Source of the DNA: Actinernus sp. WN-2022
Taxonomy: Eukaryota > Cnidaria > Anthozoa > Actiniaria > Actinernidae
NCBI GenBank assembly: GCA_030867875.1
Contig: JAOWCC010000237.1
Coordinates: forward strand, 8,305,713 to 8,369,712
Direction: 5' to 3'
Length of the DNA stretch: 64,000 bases
A model generated the notes under the pieces. It was not told where the DNA came from, searched no databases, and saw only the letters and a list, made by a program, of their open reading frames with translations. A program made the position numbers and the translations under genes. Positions within the stretch are counted from its first letter, which is position 1, and each line of letters begins with the position of its first letter. Shown here one piece after another: positions 1 through 10,589 of the stretch.

Positions 1-1067
1 ATATGTATTAAATGTTAGTCTTCCCTCAGTCATTTTGTGTTTGTCGAGTTGGTTTGAGAATCCAATCAAACCATAGTCAGGACAATGCAGTGTTAATAAA
101 TTAAACTTGCCCAAAGCCTCGAAGGACCACAAATAATAGTGGACATAAAACCTCCAGATTCTGTTCCCAAAAATATACGACTTCGGAGTGGAAAAATATA
201 ACCACTTTACTATAGAAATATGCAAAACTATCCCTATCTCAAAATTTCATCGCACTTTAAAATATAGCAATTAAGCAACCCCATCATCCCCAAGATAAAA
301 TTGTCATCATACATAAGTGACTTTCCTGGGATATGGGCTATTTAAAGTACAACAAATTAGAAGTTAGAGAAGAAAACAATACTTGCTTCATACAAACAAA
401 AGACATGGGCAAGAAGTATATACAAAATTATATTAAACAATAACCTTTTGAGGGCATGGTATACATGCTAATAAGTAATATATTAACTGGGTATTTAATT
501 ACTGATAATAGTGGTGTGGCAGAGGGCTGTTAACAGGTCACAGGTCATGTGATAGGCCAATGCTATTATTAATGTTGGAAGTGTCTTTGAAGATAGTTGT
601 GCAGCATTAAAATGCAAATCATTTATGCACATATATTTACATGTAATGCTTCGCTTATTAATAACCATCAATATCACTTGTGTCGTTTTCATTTTAGAGT
701 GCAATTTTGTGATTTTCGTGCTTTGACTGCCAACCTTTTTTATGTGGGAGACCTGTTCGCATTCATTTATTACATTTATAAGCTCCATTATCTGCTATAA
801 GTTTGATTGCTGGAATTTTGTTTGGGTCCAGGTAACCATTTCCAATATTATTGTACAACACATGTTTTGACTCTTTTCCATAATGCACACACTATTGTCG
901 AGTTTATATATTAGACATAGATTATGTATGTTGTGCTTTGCTTCAATCAAACGTCAAATGTCCCCAAAGTTAAAATGCAATTAGATACATGTCCCACTTG
1001 GTTTGATTTCTAGACTGAACAATGCATGCCTGTGATAGTGATCAATACAGCTATTCGGTAAAACTAT
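1..1067. other. No gene recognised
   Basis: AT-rich sequence. Short open frames on both strands lack splice-site support, domain motifs or biased composition. Nothing supportable is seen. Confidence 0.5.
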
Positions 1068-1087
1068 TCAGTATAAATAAGAGTTAC

Positions 1088-1480
1088 CTTGGCAAGATGA
1101 TGGAACATCAACAAATTCTAGAAACCACGCCCATGCTTGGTTTTCAGCAATATCATCTGTTTCCCTCATTCCTTCTTTGAGTTTGGTCTTCAAAAATTCT
1201 GTGTCTATCACAACTTGCTCCAGTGTGGGGAAGATCACACTTGATATGCTAGGATACTCTTTAAGGAAATCTCCTAGCTCCAGACAATTCAAGCCTTGGA
1301 AGAAAGTGTCAAGAGGTAGGGTTCTTATTACAAGTACTTCTGCCACTAGAAGATGATTGATCGCTTTCTCTTTGTTACCCTCTGTTATGGAAACATCAGT
1401 TAATCCATGCCGTACCATCAAATCCTCTATCTTGTCTCTTTCATTACCATTAAGGCCTGCAACATCTTTGTTCATCACCT
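1088..1480 (-). CDS. Internal exon of a HECT/G2E3-like ubiquitin ligase gene
   Basis: Open frame of about 130 residues bounded on the minus strand by an acceptor (CTATTTAG before 1480) and a donor (AAG/GTAACT at 1088/1087), so it looks like a complete internal exon. Residues around AINHLLVAEVLVIR and the L-x-x-G-L-x-x-L-x-L stretch match the segment of cnidarian HECT-containing proteins (annotated in corals as G2/M phase-specific E3 ligase-like) that precedes the HECT C-lobe, including the closing W-x-x-x-F-L-E-F-V-D. In the family, the HECT domain takes ubiquitin from an E2 and passes it to substrate through a C-lobe cysteine, which is not in this exon. Neighbouring exons would be left (downstream) and right (upstream) but were not recognised nearby, so it may be an isolated copy of a multicopy family. 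Confidence 0.5.
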
Positions 1481-1784
1481 AAATAGAATTAAATTAAACA
1501 TTTTGTAGTTACTTGGCCATTGATAAATGTTATAAAAAGAAAATACAAGACATGCAATGTTAACATTTCTGGCATTTTTGAAAATCTAATTTGCTTACAG
1601 TTTAAGAAAAGAGGTCTGTATATTATAATTACCTTCTAACCAGTTGACATATTTTTTTCTCTTGTAGGATTTATATTTATATTTTTTCATATTTTGCTTT
1701 CGCTTTCAAACTTTTTAGAGTGATCTTTGTATTTTCTTAATTTCAATCCTAATTTTGTTAGGGCCCCGTGTGGCATTCGTCCTT

Positions 1785-2114
1785 GCCCTTGTTTCTAAGA
1801 GATCAGGTCGAGGCTATTCAACGCCACGCTGTTAGGATAATGCTCCCTTACCTATCGTATGTTGACTAAAAAAACTCGATCTACCCATTCTTTTCGACAG
1901 AAGGGATTCATTGTGTAAGTCTTTTTACGAGAGCAATTTGGACACTACAAGTAGGTTTAACAAGTTGTTGAACACCAGTACAATTTCAGAAACGCCCGCA
2001 AGATTCCGTTATTTGTATCTCGTACTAAGCGATTTAGTAATAGTTTTTTACCATACTGTGTGGCGAAATGGAATGCCCATTAGGAATACTATGCCACCGG
2101 TTCACATTTTCTGA
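1785..2114 (+). pseudogene. LINE reverse transcriptase, C-terminal remnant
   Basis: Around 1806-1865 a plus frame reads V-E-A-I-Q-R-H-A-V-R-I-M-L-P-Y-L-S-Y, the block that follows the RT domain in CR1/jockey-type LINEs. After a stop and frame change, 1911-2114 continues with C-K-S-F-Y-E and a tail resembling the end of the same ORF (R-F-R-Y..., F-x-x-x-x-W). Stops and frame changes show it is dead. It is 5'-truncated, as most LINE copies are. No 3' terminal repeat was identified. Confidence 0.55.
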
Positions 2115-2291
2115 TGTATATGTTGTAGGTTATATATAATCTATATTTTTAAATCTCCATGCTTAATAATTAGCATACGATTTTAAGATCCTTTAGATAC
2201 TTATATTTACATTTTTGTAAACTTGAGTTTTTCACTTTTTCAAGTTTTACGATTGTAAAACTGCCATTCAAGTATGATTATTAAAATAAAA

Positions 2292-2545
2292 ACTATCGGC
2301 TGTCATGGACTGAATAATTTGTTTCACAGCTTCATATGTATGTCGATTGGTCACAATGCTATCCTTTTTGAGTTCCCCCAGTCATACTTGACATCAGGTA
2401 TTTATTCTGGGAGATTTGTACAATTTTAGCAAAGATACGTCGAAACTAGTTCGCTTGTCACGGCACTGCATAAAAATAAAGTGGCTCTTAACAACTTCTA
2501 TAGCTTCATGTGTATGTCCATTGCTCACAACCTGTTTGAGTTTAT
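2292..2545 (+). repeat. Dispersed repeat R1, copy A, first part
   Basis: Starts with AACTATCGGCTGTCATGGAC and runs through TTCATATGTATGTCGATTGG. The same string, with scattered substitutions, recurs at 57460 and 57820. The order of sub-blocks is conserved with the 57.8-58.2 kb copy, so this is one dispersed family. No coding capacity is evident. Confidence 0.8.
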
Positions 2546-2967
2546 GAGGTACTTTGCCAGTAAAGAAAGGTTTTATCTAAGTTTCCGTACAGTCTTTGCA
2601 CTCCAGTCGAGTTCTCTGAACAGAATAACATGATCCCATCACCTGTTCCTATAAAGGAATTGCAAGGCCTTGGCCAAATTGAAAAAATGTTGATATCCTG
2701 TGCTTTTCCAATTATAAGTGTTTACGCTAAACCAAGAAGCCAGAAAGCATATACAGGACATTACATAAATATAACACAGGATATTTCAAGAACTCGCTTA
2801 TATCTTGCCCCGGTATCCAAGGGACTTGCCAGTTATCACAATAAGTGTTGAATGCATTAAGATCACATGTCCAATGACTTGATAGTTAGAAGAGACAAAA
2901 TTACCGATGCATTATGTTAGTAAGAAATAACCCAGTCTACAAAGATATCCAATATCAATATCTAATG
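2546..2967. other. No gene recognised
   Basis: Lies between the recognisable R1 block and a MITE. It may be unalignable R1 interior. The 73-codon open frame at 2630-2851 has no supporting motif. Confidence 0.4.
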
Positions 2968-3389
2968 CCCGATGGGGGATGGGATAACGACTCCCATATA
3001 AAAATTATGTCGTTCCTTTTAGGGGTTAAAATCGTGGTTTAGTACCGCTTAAGGCGTTTAAATTTAAAATGACCACCCTAAAAGGTAACGGGAGAATCTA
3101 ACGGTATTAAGCCGAAAAAAATATGACAGGAACTGCTTGTCCAAAAAAATATTTAATAATCACTCAGCCGAGCTGGCTCTTGGCAGCCTTTGTCACTCTC
3201 TTTATCACTATTAAAAATTGTGAAATATCAGTTAATGTTTTGTTTTATAATTGGTAGCCCTTAGGGGTGAAAATGATTTCGAGCCACGCCCACAAAACGA
3301 GATTCTGGTACCTTTCCGGGATTCCTTTCAAAATTTCCAATGATCATCCCCGTCACTTTTATATGGGAGTTGTCCTCCTGCCCCCAGGC
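2968..3389. mobile_element. 422-bp inverted-repeat MITE
   Basis: The ends are imperfect inverted repeats: left GGGGGATGGGATAACGACTC then CCATATAAAA, right TTTTATATGG then GAGTTGTCCTCCTGCCCCC. It is flanked by a direct TCTAATG (2961-2967 and 3390-3396), a plausible 7-8 bp target duplication of hAT type. No coding capacity. It interrupts repeat R1, whose second half resumes to the right. Confidence 0.6.
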
Positions 3390-3547
3390 TCTAATGGCGT
3401 TCCATCTGATTTGAATAAAGTAATGTATGTGTGCACCTGAACGGCTGAGGAGTTGGATCTAGATGGTGGTCTTCTTGTCATGGTGTCGGTGTTAAGCTGG
3501 GAAGGGAGGACATAGGTGGAAATTTGAATTTAAATTTTATTTCATCA

Positions 3548-3845
3548 AACGCTCCACCCAGTGAATTCCTTTATTGATCAAAACATGTCAAACGCCTCTG
3601 CCTTTCCTAAGAACTCGATAAAATTAATGTATTTCAATTTATTAACAGATGTTGGTTTAACTCATTTTGCGCCTGTCAAATCCACAATGCATAAAGCTCT
3701 CTCCAACAGTTTTACATTTACAGTTGCATTAATCAGAGCACAGGGAGCAAAAACCTCATGACTATTAATATTTGGTAAAACACCATTCTAAAACATTGCT
3801 CGTTGGGACTTTACCGAAAGGTATACGTACTTACATTACTTAATT
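3548..3845 (+). repeat. Dispersed repeat R1, copy A, second part
   Basis: Contains CCTAAGAACTCGATAAAATT, TTTGCGCCTGTCAAA and ACATTGCTCGTTGG...ACTTTACCGAAAGGTATAC, matching in order the block at 58127-58232. It is separated from the first half by the MITE insertion and about 600 bp. Confidence 0.75.
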
Positions 3846-4188
3846 CGTATGTACATGAAATACACATTAAAATATTACCATTGCCAGGCATGGTCCTCTC
3901 GTTCAGTATACACGTTATTAGTTCCAGATGCAATTAATATATGTTTTCATCCATTTGACTGATGAATGATGATGTGATATAGCAAATCCAAACACAAGAA
4001 ACAGATGAAAGCATGAGGCTGCTTTGGCAATTTACAGGTAAACACAGCACCCTGCGATAGTCTGAATGTCGCATTCAATTTTTCAGTCCAGGTGCACTTT
4101 TAGCCTTATGGGTTTGGCCTTAATTTAATGCCTTTTACTTTCATTAGTTTAAATGATCAAAATTAACCCTACATGCACAGTTTACAAT

Positions 4189-4840
4189 TCATACATTGTA
4201 ATTCACACCATCTGCCAAAATTTGAAGTAAAGTATCTCGCGATGCTGGTCTTCGGTTAACTTTGCCTTTGGCAGATTCGTTGTTGGGATATTTGGATTTC
4301 TTTTTCTTGGGCACAGCCTGGAGTAAACAACCTACACGTTATTGTTTCGTCAATAATACAACACTTATTAGCTGTTATCATTTGCAACTTACAACTTTTT
4401 CGACATCTCGCGAACAACAATCCTTCCCCTACATTAAACTTCTCACGAAGTTCTTCGCTCTGAGATATGCTTTCCTATTCGGGCTCCTTGGATGTTCATT
4501 GGATTCAACCAGTTCCGTTGTCCTACGCAACAGTTTATCTTCCTGTTGTTTCACTTCCTTGAACGTAGCTACAGAATAAAAAGGAAGAGGGGAGAGTTCA
4601 ATCTTTCCACTTCAATTAAGCTTAATTCAAAACGTACAGCTCTTACAGTTTATGTTAATGCTCATGCGTATGGTATTGCTTGATGTAAACAGAATAACTT
4701 AACCAGGCGGTAATTCTAAATACTTTACAATGTATTACATTGTCTAACACATTCAAACTGGTTTTCTTACCCCATTGCGACTCTATCCTTCCCTTCAACA
4801 TTTCTGCGTTGCTCCTCATAATGTTCGATGTTCGAAACAT
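4189..4840 (-). CDS. Three-exon gene, 106-aa basic protein of unknown function
   Basis: Reconstructed exons on the minus strand: 4840-4771, 4568-4447 and 4317-4189. Splice phases agree exactly: exon 1 ends in phase 1 before GTAAGA, exon 2 begins after CTGTAG and ends in phase 0 before GTGAGA, and exon 3 begins after TACTCCAG and ends in TGA. An in-frame stop just upstream (4858-4856) supports the ATG at 4840; a hairpin lies directly before it. The product is charged: a predicted coiled, K/E/R-rich middle (KEVKQQEDKLLRRTTE) and a C-terminal exon starting PKKKKSK, a possible nuclear localisation signal. No family was recognised. The exon 2 donor lacks a G at -1, so the junction is the weakest point. 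It is divergent from the gene at 5290 and not in a visible repeat, so it is probably a single-copy host gene. Confidence 0.55.
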
Positions 4841-4870
4841 GGACCACTCAAATGGTTATTTGAGTGGTCC
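4841..4870. repeat. Perfect 12-bp hairpin upstream of the 4840 start codon
   Basis: GGACCACTCAAA (4841-4852), a 6-nt loop, then its exact reverse complement (4859-4870). It touches the start codon of the minus-strand gene, so in that transcript it would form a stem just before the AUG. Confidence 0.8.
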
Positions 4871-5289
4871 ATAACTATCAGCTTCTTTGATAGCTTTGCC
4901 GCACTTGTGCACGGGATTGGCGAAGTCCAATCTACAACAATGGAACCTCTAAAAGTACTTTGAAAGATGTCAAAGAACTCCAATGGAAGGCTGAATATGG
5001 AAATGCCGTACATTATTATACGACTGGGTGTTTTCGAGTGCAAGTTATAAGGTTCACAAACAGGTTTGCACATGTCTATTCAATTTTCATTTTTTATAAG
5101 CATGCGGGCCAATCGAAATGGAGATGTTTGAGTAACAGCTGATCAGCTTTTAGTGCGCGAAAATATTTTTTGTATGCATATGAAGCGGTAACATCACAGC
5201 TACTTGCGAAGCGAAGCTCAAACAAACTCAGCTAAACGTTCTCATAGCAGCCATTTTCTCATGCGATTCACCCATATCCGCCGTCGTTC
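4871..5289. promoter_or_regulatory. Intergenic region between divergent genes (possible bidirectional promoter)
   Basis: About 420 bp between two head-to-head candidate start codons. No clear TATA box for either direction. The promoter role is an inference from gene orientation only. Confidence 0.3.
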
Positions 5290-5725
5290 ATGGAGCCAAG
5301 GAGCATTATTGATCACCACTGGGAGGTGTAGCACAATTGTTGACCCGAAAATTCATATCCCGACCCCACACTAGTTGTGACAAATTCACGGACACGAGGT
5401 CTCAGGGAAAACCTCTCTAACTATTTTTAACAGATGCGAAGAAACGAGAAAAGCCATTTCTGTTTCGAGGATAGTCATTTACCTGACAATGTTGTTGACG
5501 ATGAAGCGAGGTTTGAAAATACGGATAACTCATTTCAAGCCAAGAAGACTTGTGACCGCCTCTCCATTGGCTCCTATACTAGTTCGCAAGGCGTAACTCA
5601 CATAAACAATCTACAACAGCCGATTGAGTCTATACATGATTGGCAAGTGGAGAGTTTGATTGCACGTGTGAAAAAGAATTGATTGACCCAGACAGGTTAG
5701 AAAAAGCAATAGCTTCATTTAAAAG
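5290..5725 (+). CDS. Two-exon small gene of unknown function, with a late frameshift
   Basis: Exon 1 5290-5325 (ATG, 12 codons) ends GAG/GTGTAG; exon 2 starts right after TTTTTAACAG at 5434. Both junctions are phase 0. Exon 2 is open to a stop at 5680-5682, but a neighbouring frame from about 5668 continues as C-E-K-E-L-I-D-P-D-R-L-E-K-A-I-A-S-F-K-R to TAA. That looks like the true amphipathic C-terminus, so one base seems lost near 5667 (assembly error, polymorphism or real lesion). The protein is about 94-115 aa, acidic and polar in the middle, with no signal peptide, membrane segment or recognised domain. It is divergent from the gene ending at 4840. Confidence 0.45.
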
Positions 5726-5869
5726 ATAACGGTGTGCAAGGGCACAAGTAATATTTTTTTTAATGAAGAGGGTCAACATGGACTCTGTAAATGATTTTAC
5801 CCAAACGAGGTACAAACTCCTGTCTACTGTTCTGCTTAGCAATAAAGGAGGTGATTTTTCCACGCATTG

Positions 5870-7073
5870 TTGATTCAGTCAGCTTTCTTTTTCATCACTT
5901 CAACACTTTTTCACGACTGCCAATCGTTGAGAATACTTCCATGGCTTCCATGTGTTTTTATCTTCTTTTCCAAATTTCCAATTGATGTTATGACCAATTT
6001 CATCATTGACATCTGCAAAAGAAGAAAACAACTTTGCATTGTTACTGAGTTCCCAGGAAAGGGAAGCAAGCCTCTTTATGTGATTGGGTAGTTCCCCAAT
6101 ACGAAATTTCACGTTTATAGTGGTTCCCTCTTGCTGCAGAGTAAATATATCATTATCAATCAAGTGGATGTCTTTCAAGAGAATGTTGATGTAACTTTTC
6201 ACAGGGAGACAATTCTTACTACAATTACCTCCAAAAATTGAGAAGTTTTCATTGCTGCTGAGATATTCAATATCCTGATCAGTCTGGCACATGAAGTGTT
6301 AGGGAGAAACAGAAAGTGTATGGCTCATCAAAGCATACCAGATCATAACCACTATTCTTATATAGGTAGAACTGTGCAAGGTTCAACAGTTACCCCTTTA
6401 GATTACGGTAACAGCCACGTACTTTCTCATTCCTCTTCATGCCATCACCATCACACGGTGTCATACACGCTGTACATTGTACCTACCGGTATGGACTTAA
6501 TAAATGGAATGAGCTGGTTGTATTGTACAAGCCTAGGAAATGGCCAATGGGAAATTGATTCATGCACAGTCTGCTTACTGTTATAATTTCTCCTATAATC
6601 ACTATCTCTATATATCTTCCTGTACTTATTTTTCGCCATTATCTCACCACTATAATACACTACTACACTTCTAATCATATTTTCCTCAGACATTTTACAC
6701 TTTTTTAAATTATTATTGCAAATCTTAGGAATGACCTTTTTAGTAACTTTCTTACTATTTGACAGGAACTTAACTAAACATCTGGACCACATTTATTTAC
6801 TACAGTATCAACCAAACCAACTTCTGTTGGAACTGAAGAATAAACACTGCCTCCATGAATTCCCATAGCTGCCTCAAACGTTTAATTTCTGCGCTGCCTG
6901 GCTACTGAGTCACTACCTTGTACGTTTCCTTCTTTAAAGCATGATAATGACTTCTTCCTCAACTGGACTGCTCTATCTGACAAATATTTTTCTTTCTTCC
7001 TCTCTGATTCCTGAAACTCCTTCTCAATTTCTTGTGAATTCTCTATTTCTCGTGAATTCTCTATTTCATTCAC
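5870..7073 (-). pseudogene. Decayed multicopy cnidarian gene (unknown, probably mobile-element linked)
   Basis: Three minus-strand coding blocks in order: 7073-6882 (E/K-rich coiled region with E-I-E-N-S repeats), 6792-6451 (ends P-R-L-V-Q-Y-N-Q-L-I-P-F-I-K-S-I then G-T-M-Y-S-V-Y) and 6292-5900 (N-C-S-K-N-C-L-P-V-K; G-E-L-P-N-H-I-K-R-L-A; E-L-S-N-N-A-K-L-F-S-S-F-A-D-V; W-K-P-W-K-Y-S-Q-R). From memory these blocks match an uncharacterised protein family present in many copies in cnidarians. The last block continues past 5900 with stops. Frame breaks and missing links indicate decay. Function unknown; copy number and position among repeats suggest a transposon gene. Confidence 0.5.
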
Positions 7074-7414
7074 AAATTTTATAATCTGTTTTACATATTT
7101 GGGAATTTGTAAAGGGAGTTGTAGTGCTAGCTTTAATTACAAGGGTTCCATTAGCTAGATTCACTAATGAAATACTTTACTATAATTTAACTTAATAAGT
7201 ATTAATTTCCTGATAAGCTTCAAAAATAGGTCCACGTAGTGAACATGGTCTGGCAAATAGAACTGTGTAATTGTGAGGGAACATAAAATCACATAGAACA
7301 ATAAAAACACTAAAAATGAAACTCCTTCATATGCATGCTAAAATTTAAAAAAATGAATTCATTGGCCTTCTCAGACCAGAAATAAGTTTTCAACGCCAAT
7401 ATTTTGCAGTTGTT

Positions 7415-7600
7415 TTTACCATAGACACTATTGTACTGCATCATTTGTGTCTTTTAGAAGGTTGTTTACTGAAAGCACATTGTGTTTATACCATATTTGA
7501 TCACAACAAATACATGTGTAAATTGGTCCTTGTGAAACGAGAGAATGAAATTTATTAATATGCTTCTCTATACATAACTTATTGGTTTCTTTAATGTTAC
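7415..7600 (-). pseudogene. Fragment of a DUF6570 / PIF1-like multicopy protein
   Basis: Read on the minus strand, 7595-7410 gives F-H-S-L-V-S-Q-G-P-I-Y-T-C-I-C-C-D-Q-I-W-Y-K-H-N-V-L, the C-x-x-C-C zinc-like segment that opens the DUF6570 region of PIF1/Helitron-like proteins in invertebrates. A stop follows after about 45 codons. The partner CxxC block of the domain was not found. It belongs logically with the basic coiled segment at 8641-9131, from which it is separated by an inserted transposon. Confidence 0.45.
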
Positions 7601-7641
7601 TTGATATTTCATTGTTTGGCTCTCATTTTCCTGTAAGCATA

Positions 7642-8637
7642 CCGTATTTTCGCGAATAAACGCCCGGGGCTTTTATTTCAAACCTGGTCCCTTAGTTTGG
7701 GGGTCATTGAAGAGAGGCGTTTATTGTTTCGGGTGTTAAACTTGGACTTGAAATGAGTATTTTATTTTGCGTCATAAACGATTCTTTAGCTGGCAAATAG
7801 GGTGATAGTGTGTGAAAGCTCTAGAATAACCAATATTTTTTTATAACTATAGCTTTATTATTGTCTCAAATCTTACATCCGCTGGTAGATAAACGACTAC
7901 AGTACGGTTCCCATTTGTAGCGGTCGGCACTCAAGCTAATAACGACTTCATTCGAGTTTCGACACACCAATAACGCGGGGATATACTTTTACGGACAATC
8001 ACTTGAGTCACTTGATGTATTTATTATGAATCCAAGATCATATCGTAAACTGAAATCAATAATACAAAGGAAAACTAAGCTAAAAGGTATTGAACATTCC
8101 GATCATTCTATTACAAAATAGCATGTTCTAAAGTGATGCTAAGCATACAAATTAACAACAAATCCAGCGTAATACGTGGCTAAATGTCTAATTCAATCAC
8201 AAACACTATAAAATATAAAGAATAATAGTAATCACTCACATAACAGTCCCGCTTTGCCGATTATGATCCAAAAACCTACGATCTTCAACGGACTGGAGAA
8301 ACTACAAACTGATCACGAACGCCGCTCAAGGCAACCAGAAAACGTGCGGTTTTGGGCGGTACTCTACAAGAATCGCGTATCTAATTTGGTGACTACTTAC
8401 GTTATTAGGTAAACATTAACAAAGTGTCGTAAAGTCCGGGGATACGGCACACATTGCCGTTACACCAGTGCTTGAAGAATAATGTAAACGAGTCGTACCC
8501 AAAAACTGTTTTTCCTTAAAAAATCCAGTATGTTCCCAATAAACGCCCCTCCATTAAATGCCTGGGGCGTTTTTTTGAAACTAGGACCACTTGGAGAGGC
8601 GTTTATTTGAGAGGGGCGTTTTTTCGCGAAAATACGG
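7642..8637. mobile_element. 996-bp non-autonomous DNA transposon with TA target duplication
   Basis: The termini are CCGTATTTTCGCGAA... and ...TTCGCGAAAATACGG, each flanked by TA (7640-7641 and 8638-8639). Subterminal regions on both sides carry repeated AAACGCC/GGCGTTT motifs. There is no open frame of useful length, so it depends on a transposase elsewhere. It separates two pieces of the minus-strand PIF1-like gene. Superfamily not assigned (TA duplication allows Tc1/mariner-like or ISL2EU-like). Confidence 0.8.
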
Positions 8638-8640
8638 TAT

Positions 8641-9131
8641 CTTCACTTGTTCGTTGGCTTTTTTTGTATGCCAACCTTCTTTTCTCCAGTCTGTTTTTTT
8701 TCAACAGTTTCATCGATTCGTTTTTCTTTACTATAAAAAAGATTTTTTTTCTAGTTGTGTTGATTTTTGATCAGCCCTTTCACTTATTCGCTTTAGTTTT
8801 TCATAAGCTGATATTTTTTCAAGGCGAGCCAATTTTGCATTAGCACTTTCTTTTGCTTGTTTCTCTTTTTCATATGCACACCTCTTAGCCAATCGTGTTA
8901 ATTTTCTTTGGCAGTTACATTTTTTCTCATTTGTCTTTGATATGCAGACTTTATTGTCAGCTGTGTTTCCCTTTCAGAAAATGCATGCATATATATATAT
9001 TGCATGCATGCACTTTGTATGCATGCAAATGGTATATTTGATGTTGATCTACAACTGCATGCATGCAATCTACATACATGCAAATGTTCACGACATGAAT
9101 GAATGATCATTTCCACTCTTAATATTAACAC
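8641..9131 (-). pseudogene. Basic coiled-coil N-terminal segment of a PIF1-like multicopy gene
   Basis: Minus-strand reading gives K-S-A-Y-Q-R-Q-M-R-K-N, then in a shifted frame Q-R-K-L-T-R-L-A-K-R-C-A-Y-E-K-E-K-Q-A-K and L-A-R-L-E-K-I-S-A-Y-E-K-L-K-R. Such K/R-Y repeats precede the DUF6570 region in cnidarian PIF1-like proteins. At least one frameshift near 8915 and stops after 8720 show decay. Confidence 0.4.
8982..9083. repeat. Cluster of TGCATGCA palindromes
   Basis: ATGCATGCATATATATATAT, then several overlapping TGCATGCA/ATGCATGCA sites to 9068 plus CATACATGCAAATG. A simple alternating purine-pyrimidine run with self-complementary units. Confidence 0.7.
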
Positions 9132-10003
9132 GTTTAAATTGTCACAAAAATTAGTGTTTACCTGTATTTATATCTAAATAAGTCATAAGTTCAATGAAAT
9201 AATATACCCAGTACACTTTCAATATTGCTTATTCACGTCATAATTGTTTTGAAATCATTTTAGTGCTAATATTATAATAAATTACAGTCAGACAATCAAT
9301 ATATTTATAGTTGCCTGTAAAGGTCCAAGTTAATTTCAACAAAATTTGATCATGAAGAGTGCAGGGTGCTAAATTGTAGGTATTTGTAGTTGTTATTATG
9401 TGTGATAAAATTCAACAATGCTGTCATTGTTGGAATGGTGCCCCCACCTGTTTTCTATTGTGACTTGGCCCACCACACGGTTAACATCATATGGGTTGTA
9501 GCTTTTTGGATACACGCCTCGAATAAAATCGGAAAGATATGAAACAAAACAATGTGTCCAGGCAATGAAGACAAATACAATTTTAATAAATATTCAAATT
9601 ATTCTAATGATGGACAAAAGTTGATGCATGTATAATATAGGAAACTTTTAATTTGTAGTAAGCTTCACTTAGCAAACTTTTGCAAGTTGGACTGAAATGT
9701 TTATACAAATGTATATTCTATATACTGTATTGTCATGTATATTTCGATACATTAATTGTGCTGTTACTGAGCACGATCAAAGCGATGTCAAATTATTCAC
9801 ATTACCTTCATGGACATTATGCGACATGGAGATTAATGTATCTATTATTTAAGGACTGGTAGCCAATATATGCTGTGAATATTGCATGGATAACCTCCAT
9901 TAATCGTATATGTCATGTCAAGGTATGCAAAGTATGTTGATACATCATTGGGCAGTTCGTTGTATGGTTTCAGTTTAGAAAAAAAGGATGTACATACCAT
10001 GTA
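9132..10003. other. No gene recognised
   Basis: AT-rich. The open frame at 9680-9862 has no supporting feature. Confidence 0.4.
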
Positions 10004-10268
10004 TCAAGGAGATCCTGTGTCGATCATATTTTTTTCTGTCCCAGTCAAAATTGAGGTTTTTCTTTCAGCAACCAGGATGAGTGACACTGTCAAAAAGCGT
10101 GCTGCCTTTTTAAAAACCTTCATACCAGCAGCTTTTGAATTCAGGTTCTGGGATATGCTTGTCACTTTCCCAGCACCTGCAGGCAAAGTTGATTTAGGTT
10201 GATTTGCTGGAGCTATCACATCGATCGAATCATCAGAAGAAGTTGATGTACTTGGTGGGGGTGGTATC
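10004..10268 (-). CDS. Possible exon of an unknown gene
   Basis: Minus frame open for about 88 codons with coding-like composition: proline/serine-rich start (P-P-P-P-S-T-S-T-S-S-D-D), then N-Q-P-K-S-T-L-P-A-G-A-G and a basic-hydrophobic stretch ending in a stop at 10004. An acceptor-like CTCTTACAG lies at about 10290. No family recognised; may be a chance frame. Confidence 0.2.
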
Positions 10269-10463
10269 TCCCATCTCTATGCTATGACGTCCTGTAAGAG
10301 AACAACAGGCCAGCATATTAATATATTTACCGCATAACTATGTTATACTTTAACACAAATTAAGACTTAATAAGTATACTCTGTATGAGCTTAGAAGCTA
10401 TAGTCATTCCATATGGTATTATATTAATAACGCTTTATCTGGCAAATAAGGTGCATAAGGTAG

Positions 10464-10589
10464 GTGCACAGAATTAACGTCAAAACTTATAATGACAAAA
10501 ACAAAAATACATGCCACAAGCCAGAGTGCACAGAATTAACGTCAAAACTTATAATGACAAAAACAAAAATACATGCCACAAGCCAGAGT
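10464..10589. repeat. Exact tandem duplication, 62-bp unit x2
   Basis: The unit starting GTGCACAGAATTAACGTC at 10464 is repeated without a mismatch from 10526 to 10587. Identity suggests a recent duplication or an assembly artefact. Confidence 0.95.
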
